Origin: Saccoglossus kowalevskii
Lineage: Eukaryota > Hemichordata > Enteropneusta > Harrimaniidae
DNA: 10,565 nucleotides
Assembly: GCF_000003605.2 (NCBI RefSeq)
Contig: NW_003124901.1
Location: forward strand, 369,335 to 379,899
Direction: 5' to 3'
Positions 7,501 to 10,565 of the stretch are shown piece by piece. The position numbers were made by a program, and so were the translations under genes. The notes under the pieces were generated by a model that ran no database searches, was not told the origin of the DNA, and worked only from the letters and a program-made list of their open reading frames with translations. Position 1 is the first letter of the stretch. Each line of letters opens with the position of its first letter.

Positions 7501-10347
7501 ACAAGCCTGAATGCTTTCATACTTGGTGTATATGTACCTTGGGTAGACCTCTCTTAGATTTGTTCATTTCATGATGATATCTTCAATTTTCTAATTTTCG
7601 TAAATATTTTTGTCAATTTTGATAAAAAAAATATATTTTCAAATTCTCGTTGAAAACAACAAAGTCTGATTGATTTGATACTACGGTACATGTATACATA
7701 TTGTTCATTTTCTAATGATATCTTCAGTTCTTTAATTGAAATGTGCGTTGCTAACAGTGGAGTCGACAGGCTGCTTGTTTTTATTTCTGATGTTAAATGG
7801 TTATGATTAAACTTAACAAATATAAAAACTGGTGAAAAATTTATGGTTTCTAAGAGTCCCAATGAGTGATCATTTGTCGCAGAATTTATGTCATCTGAGT
7901 GCCATGATCATATAAGTTTGCTTGGAAATACACACACACTCGTGTTCTGTTTGATTCATGTAGGCTCACTGGGCAGTGAATTGTAAAAACATGAAAGAGA
8001 CTGTAGATGAACTGAAAAGACAACAGTCAAAGGGAAGAATACGTGCCTATGGTGTCTGTAATTTTGGACCGAAAGACTTGAATGATGTATACGATGCTGA
8101 GGGCAGTGTGTGCACAAATCAGGTATTGTACTAAAAATAGATCTGCGGAGATACCAATATGTTAATGAACCAGCTTTTGGCCGCCAATCACAATGGTTGA
8201 TCATGGTCAGCCGCATTTTGTTAAATAGCCTGAAACATGTCCGATCATGTATTTATCTATAATCATATTGCAATTGGGTTAGTCAGCTATCCACTCTTGA
8301 TAGATGCTCAAATTATCATGCTGGTTAAGGGAACTTCCAGAAGATACTGTAAAACATGTCTTTTTAACGAGCATGTCTTTTTAGCGAATTTAGCGAGAGA
8401 ACTGATTCGCTAATTCACGATGTCACTAATGACTTTATTATAAATTCAAAATGTCCGCCAAACAACGTCTTTTTTCTCCAATCACACTTTGTAAACAACA
8501 CAAAAAAAAAACGTACTGACATGACAGATACCGATACACTTTATTGAAAAGTAAATTAACACAAAAAAATAAACTTATTCATGAGGTCATTATTTCAATG
8601 AAAATAAATGAAGTGATACTGATATATTATTACGGAAATTAGTAGTACTTTGTAATGTTTGAGTCCCAATATAAAAGGTCAATGTTCTAGATGTGACGCA
8701 GCAACGATACCCGCTTTTTCAAATCTCTGTTGAATCATTTTTTTTTCATTGCGAACATAATCAACTTACACTTGACAGTTTTTCTGGAGGTCATAACTGC
8801 GCGCATTTGTTTTGGCGTGCGACAGACAAGTATTGTGAAAACAGGAAATCAACAATGACAAGAAAGATTGGCTAAATCAACATTTCACTATTACGTCATT
8901 TCACCACAATTTGCTAAAATTGCAAGTTGCTTTTTCAACATGTTTTACAGTAATATCACAAAATTTGGCTTACAATGAGCAAAATAATTTTTCTTACGAC
9001 TATACTTTGATATCTTCCATAAAAAAATATCTTTAAAAATAATAATCTAAATTCGCTTTCTGAAGATAACTTGTCAAAGCTAAGGTACATTCAAAAAAAC
9101 TTATAAACACTGTAAACACAAGTAAATACATAATAGTCTTTGGGGAGAGCACAGATTACAAAAGATGGTAGCAAACTAAGAATTTTTACAAAATTTAAAA
9201 TGGAGTACAGTTATGAACCATATTTGGCACATAATAAATTTAGCAAAATTCAGGACGAGTAATAATGTTTGTATCGAAACAGGTAGATATATAACGGCTT
9301 AAAACACCAATCATGGAGAGAATTAGTAGCCATTGCAATATGAATTCCATTGAGGATGAAATCCATTTCAAGATGTCGTGTTCCCCTGAATACCACTCTC
9401 TGCATCAAGATCTATTTGCACACATTAAATTCCTAGATCAAATATTAAACAGCCTTGAAAATTATTTACTTGATGCAGACAGATAATAGTAAAAATATAG
9501 CTAAGTTAGCATATTTTGCTTTTACAGCATTTAAAAAGCGTAATCAGTGATTACTTTATTTAGACTTTACTATGTACCTGGGGGGGGGGGGTACCTGTTA
9601 ATTCTTTTTTTTTTCAATGTTATTTTGTACTGTATTTTAGTCTAGTTTTTGAAGTACACATTTTATTGCTAGTCATTAATAGAAATTTTGTATTTCTAAA
9701 GATGAAATAAAGTATATTATTATTATTATTATTTTATATTATTATTACTGTATTATTATTATTGCATTTATAAGAAATTTCTATGTAATTTTATACATTT
9801 ATTTGATTTCCAATTAGAGTAATTATATTCAATGCTCTACTCCAGCCATAATGAATACACATGTTATGTATATGTAACACCCTCGTTACACAATTTACCA
9901 TACATACCGGGTACCAATTTGTTATTGAACATAAATCTACCTCAAAAAGCAATAGTTTACAATAGTTCTTTAATGGACAGCCTCCAAGCTTTATTTTATT
10001 TTCATATTTTTTTTTGTGTGTTTGTAGCTACTTATAATTTCATGAAAAACAAATTTTTACAGTAGTTATTCCATCAACAACCTTTAACCTTTATCTTAAT
10101 TTCATTTTATTTGTAGCTACCTTATAATTTGTTATGGCGTGCTATAGAAGCTGAAATCATACCAGAATGTCTAAAGCGAAATATCGGTATTCTAGCGTAC
10201 TCTCCATTGCAGCAAGGTCTCTTGTCAGGGCGTTTTTTGAAACCTGGTGATGTACCAGAAGGACGTCGACGTACCAGACATTTTGGAAAGGACAGTACTA
10301 AACTTTCAATACATGGTCAAATTGGCGCCGAAAAAGAAACCTTCAAA
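4409..10347 (+). CDS. Aldo-keto reductase, six coding exons, 3' end outside window
   Basis: Joining 4409-4522, 5286-5348, 6102-6239, 6618-6671, 7964-8122 and 10117-10347 gives one open frame of 253 codons. The product reads as an NAD(P)H-dependent aldo-keto reductase with a TIM-barrel fold, a family that reduces carbonyls to alcohols, usually in the cytosol. Visible signatures are DTAEAYG (residues 56-62, supplying Asp56 and Tyr61), ATKFG (Lys86), AHW (His125), GVCNFG (about 153-158), [11 protein letters not shown] (174-184) and [14 protein letters not shown] (203-216). The four catalytic residues are therefore all present. Family members usually run to about 310-330 residues, so one or more downstream exons are missing. 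There is no signal peptide or membrane segment. It resembles the bacterial-type general-stress reductases (Tas/YrpG-like) more than AKR1 enzymes. The substrate cannot be told from sequence. Confidence 0.93.
4685..4818. mobile_element. Small inverted-repeat element in intron 1 (134 bp)
   Basis: Bases 4685-4705 and 4798-4818 are inverted copies of one another, 21 bp with two mismatches, both outer ends reading ATCAACTTTAG inward. The interior holds a 12-bp palindrome ACAATATATTGT (4738-4749). There is no coding capacity and no clear target-site duplication. It may be a miniature transposon or simply a large hairpin. Confidence 0.55.
4819..4866. repeat. TTAA microsatellite with perfect 28-bp palindrome
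   Basis: A run of ATTA/TTAA units is interrupted once by CTAG at 4833-4836. Bases 4821-4848 form a perfect palindrome centred on that CTAG. It directly abuts the right end of the inverted-repeat element at 4685-4818. Confidence 0.8.
5000..5016. repeat. 17-base near-palindrome in intron 1
   Basis: ACAAAGCC-C-GGCTTTGT has two perfect 8-bp arms around one central base. No further context explains it. Confidence 0.5.
5286..5348 (+). CDS. Aldo-keto reductase coding exon 2
   Basis: Codes for residues 39-59, ending [11 protein letters not shown]. It supplies the catalytic Asp56 of the D-T-A-E-x-Y-G motif. The acceptor is a pyrimidine-rich tract ending in CATCACAG at 5285, and the donor GAG|GTGAGT at 5349 matches consensus. 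The exon is 63 bp with both borders in phase 0. Confidence 0.93.
5349..6101 (+). other. Intron 2, no element recognised
   Basis: The 753-bp intron is strongly AT-rich. Open frames at 5477-5680 (+) and 5915-6181 (-) show no domain, and the latter overlaps exon 3 antisense. No transposon ends are visible. Confidence 0.55.
6102..6239 (+). CDS. Aldo-keto reductase coding exon 3
   Basis: Codes for residues 60-105. It opens with [12 protein letters not shown], supplying Tyr61, the proposed general acid, and includes AVIATKFG with Lys86. The exon ends SPEDIEK, the usual lead-in to the helix A-L-x-x-S-L-x-x-L that follows in exon 4. The acceptor is TTTATAG at 6101 and the donor AAG|GTATTT at 6240. 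The DTAE-AYG motif is split exactly by the preceding phase-0 intron, which supports both borders. Confidence 0.94.
6304..6600 (+). mobile_element. Hairpin-headed CCGT-rich interspersed repeat in intron 3
   Basis: The element begins with perfect 10-bp arms AGTCCCCGTT (6304-6313) and AACGGGGACT (6329-6338) around a 15-base loop. A tract with repeated CGTCC and GTGTGT follows (about 6352-6396), then ordinary AT-rich text. Near the right end GGACTGTG (6579-6586) is the inverse of CACAGTCC inside the hairpin loop (6318-6325). The higher GC and CpG content contrasts sharply with the intron. From memory, repeats of this style are common in mollusc genomes. The right boundary is approximate. Confidence 0.55.
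6618..6671 (+). CDS. Aldo-keto reductase coding exon 4 (54 bp)
   Basis: Codes for residues 106-123, [18 protein letters not shown]. This is the highly conserved family segment S-L-x-x-L-x-x-D-Y-I-D-L-Y-Q. The acceptor is TTCTGTTTCACAG at 6617 and the donor CAG|GTAATT at 6672. It is short enough to be missed by gene finders, but the motif and both splice sites are clear. A repeat insertion in intron 3 ends very close to its acceptor. Confidence 0.95.
6672..7400 (+). other. Intron 4, left part, no element recognised
   Basis: AT-rich intron text with no coding frame, palindrome or transposon end that I can support. Confidence 0.5.
7401..7740 (+). mobile_element. Hairpin-headed repeat in intron 4 with two internal sub-repeats
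   Basis: The head is a nested hairpin: AGCTCCG (7401-7407) pairs with CGGAGCT (7425-7431), and inside it TTGAC (7411-7415) pairs with GTCAA (7419-7423). It is followed by GATTGTCCGTTGGTG, and then two diverged direct copies starting with TTGAAAAC (7492 and 7650) and ending around ATGATATCTTCA (about 7572 and 7714). Open frames across it are not conserved. The right edge is a guess. Confidence 0.5.
7964..8122 (+). CDS. Aldo-keto reductase coding exon 5
   Basis: Codes for residues 124-176. It starts AHW, giving catalytic His125 directly after DLYQ of exon 4. It then has the helix with [19 protein letters not shown] and ends CTNQ. In the family, the Ser-Asn of GVSNF and a later Asn/Gln bind the nicotinamide carboxamide. 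Here the Ser position is Cys155, while Asn156 and Gln176 are kept. The acceptor is TTCATGTAG at 7963 and the donor CAG|GTATTG at 8123. Confidence 0.93.
8347..8950. mobile_element. 604-bp MITE-like element with TIRs and TA duplication
   Basis: The ends are perfect inverted repeats CTGTAAAACATGT (8347-8359) and ACATGTTTTACAG (8938-8950). Each is flanked directly by TA (8345-8346 and 8951-8952), the target duplication typical of Tc1/mariner-type insertions. Similarity continues weakly inward, with TTTTAGCGAATT on the left matching an inverted TTTTAGCAAATT on the right. No transposase is encoded. The open frame at 8693-8875 has no transposase motif, so the element would be non-autonomous. Confidence 0.75.
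8962..9550 (+). pseudogene. Broken C-terminal ORF of a non-LTR retrotransposon
   Basis: Coding traces run through all three frames. [14 protein letters not shown] starts at 8962 and meets a stop at 9034. [20 protein letters not shown] runs from 9170, then [19 protein letters not shown] from 9243. [18 protein letters not shown] begins around 9316 and its frame continues to LLDADR at 9483. [14 protein letters not shown] then ends at a TGA at 9548-9550. The order K-L-R, E-x-Y-L, F-R-x-S-N, I-E-T-G-R-Y, C-x-x-x-x-I-E-D-E-x-H-F matches the region after the reverse transcriptase domain in many invertebrate LINE ORF2 proteins. The reverse transcriptase itself is missing, so this is a 5'-truncated dead copy. 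The part left of 9166 is less certain. Confidence 0.8.
9551..9763 (+). mobile_element. 3' UTR and ATT-repeat tail of the retrotransposon
   Basis: After the pseudo-ORF stop comes AT-rich text containing the 12-G run, then GATGAAATAAAG with AATAAA at 9706-9711. Imperfect (ATT)n follows at 9715-9763. Many non-LTR elements end in a short tandem repeat rather than poly(A), so this tail probably marks the element's 3' terminus. I could not identify a target-site duplication. Confidence 0.65.
9580..9591 (+). repeat. Run of 12 G
   Basis: Twelve consecutive G bases are flanked on both sides by GTACC-type sequence (GTACCT before, GTACCTG after). The tract is likely to vary in length and to be error-prone in sequencing. 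Confidence 0.85.
9764..9989 (+). other. Intron 5, segment between retrotransposon and acceptor duplication
   Basis: AT-rich intron DNA. The open frame at 9832-10065 shows no domain and runs into the decoy acceptor region. Confidence 0.45.
9990..10040 (+). repeat. Duplicated exon-6 acceptor region (decoy splice site)
   Basis: TTTGTAGCTACTTATAATTT at 10021-10040 repeats the true intron-exon junction TTTGTAGCTACCTTATAATT at 10111-10130, apart from one missing C. The preceding pyrimidine-rich 25-30 bases also align loosely. The AG at 10025-10026 is a plausible acceptor, but splicing there would read LLIIS and then stop. Confidence 0.65.
10117..10347 (+). CDS. Aldo-keto reductase coding exon 6
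   Basis: Codes for residues 177-253. It begins [18 protein letters not shown], which joins exon 5 to make [11 protein letters not shown], and contains [16 protein letters not shown] (the cofactor phosphate-binding S-P-L region). It ends GAEKETFK. The acceptor is TTTTATTTGTAG at 10116. The proposed donor AAA|GTATAA at 10348 is only fair, but reading on gives a stop after one more codon. Family proteins continue here into another helix of about 60-70 residues, so I favour splicing to an exon beyond the window. An alternative transcript that ends here would be C-terminally truncated. Confidence 0.9.
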
Positions 10348-10565
10348 GTATAACAATTTACTATTTTATTGAAATATTGAATTTATTTGTCTGAAAACGG
10401 ATTGATCAGTCCATTATGTGAAGTCCTTTTATTAATATATTTGTTCATCCATACTTATGGTCTATTTCAGCAAACAGATAAGGCCAGACTCTTTTTATTT
10501 CTTGTTTCTTGAGTTTTTATAAGGCATTTTTTTTGAGGAGGGTGGAAAAAAAATAAAATTAATTC
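10348..10565 (+). other. Start of intron 6
   Basis: AT-rich sequence follows the proposed donor at 10348, with no further reductase coding motif before the window ends. The final exon or exons should lie to the right. Confidence 0.55.

Noticed and set aside
7569-7862. 97-codon minus-strand open frame in intron 4.
   Set aside because: It crosses the internal sub-repeats of a transposon-like element and has no recognisable protein features.
10117-10353. Exon 6 as the terminal exon, ending at the TAA at 10351-10353.
   Set aside because: The product would lack the last 60-70 residues of the fold, and a GT lies exactly where the family sequence departs, so a further exon beyond the window is more likely.

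Overview
The window is AT-rich eukaryotic DNA carrying one recognisable host gene on the + strand. This is an aldo-keto reductase split over at least six coding exons (4409-4522, 5286-5348, 6102-6239, 6618-6671, 7964-8122, 10117-10347). All have GT-AG borders, and together they encode 253 residues with the catalytic tetrad Asp56, Tyr61, Lys86 and His125. The last 60-70 residues of the usual fold are absent, so the 3' end of the gene lies beyond the right edge. GC-poor introns of 0.4-2 kb, many small transposon relics and two intronic hairpin-headed repeats rich in CCGT suggest an invertebrate animal. A mollusc or other lophotrochozoan is my best guess, from general familiarity with such repeats rather than from a diagnostic marker.

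Layout. Positions 1-4400 are upstream intergenic DNA, possibly including a distal promoter and a non-coding first exon. I see no convincing protein gene there. It holds a three-copy tandem repeat of about 105 bp (986-1249), a CpG-richer stretch with a TATA-like box (about 2280-2760), and a 26-bp motif occurring twice (2069 and 3361). Intron 1 contains a small inverted-repeat element (4685-4818) abutting a perfect 28-bp palindrome and a TTAA microsatellite. Introns 3 and 4 each carry a hairpin-headed repeat (from 6304 and from 7401).

Intron 5 is the mobile-element hotspot. A 604-bp element with terminal inverted repeats and a TA target duplication (8347-8950) sits directly beside the frameshifted 3' end of a non-LTR retrotransposon (about 8962-9763). 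That relic has a C-terminal Cys/His motif, an AATAAA and an ATT-repeat tail. Just before exon 6 the splice-acceptor region has been duplicated, leaving a decoy acceptor 90 bp upstream of the real one.

The exons are expected to be spliced into one cytosolic NAD(P)H-dependent oxidoreductase mRNA. Every coding exon seen is a multiple of three bases long and every intron is phase 0. I found no evidence of a new multi-gene system. The notable content is the reductase gene structure and the layered transposon history of its introns.
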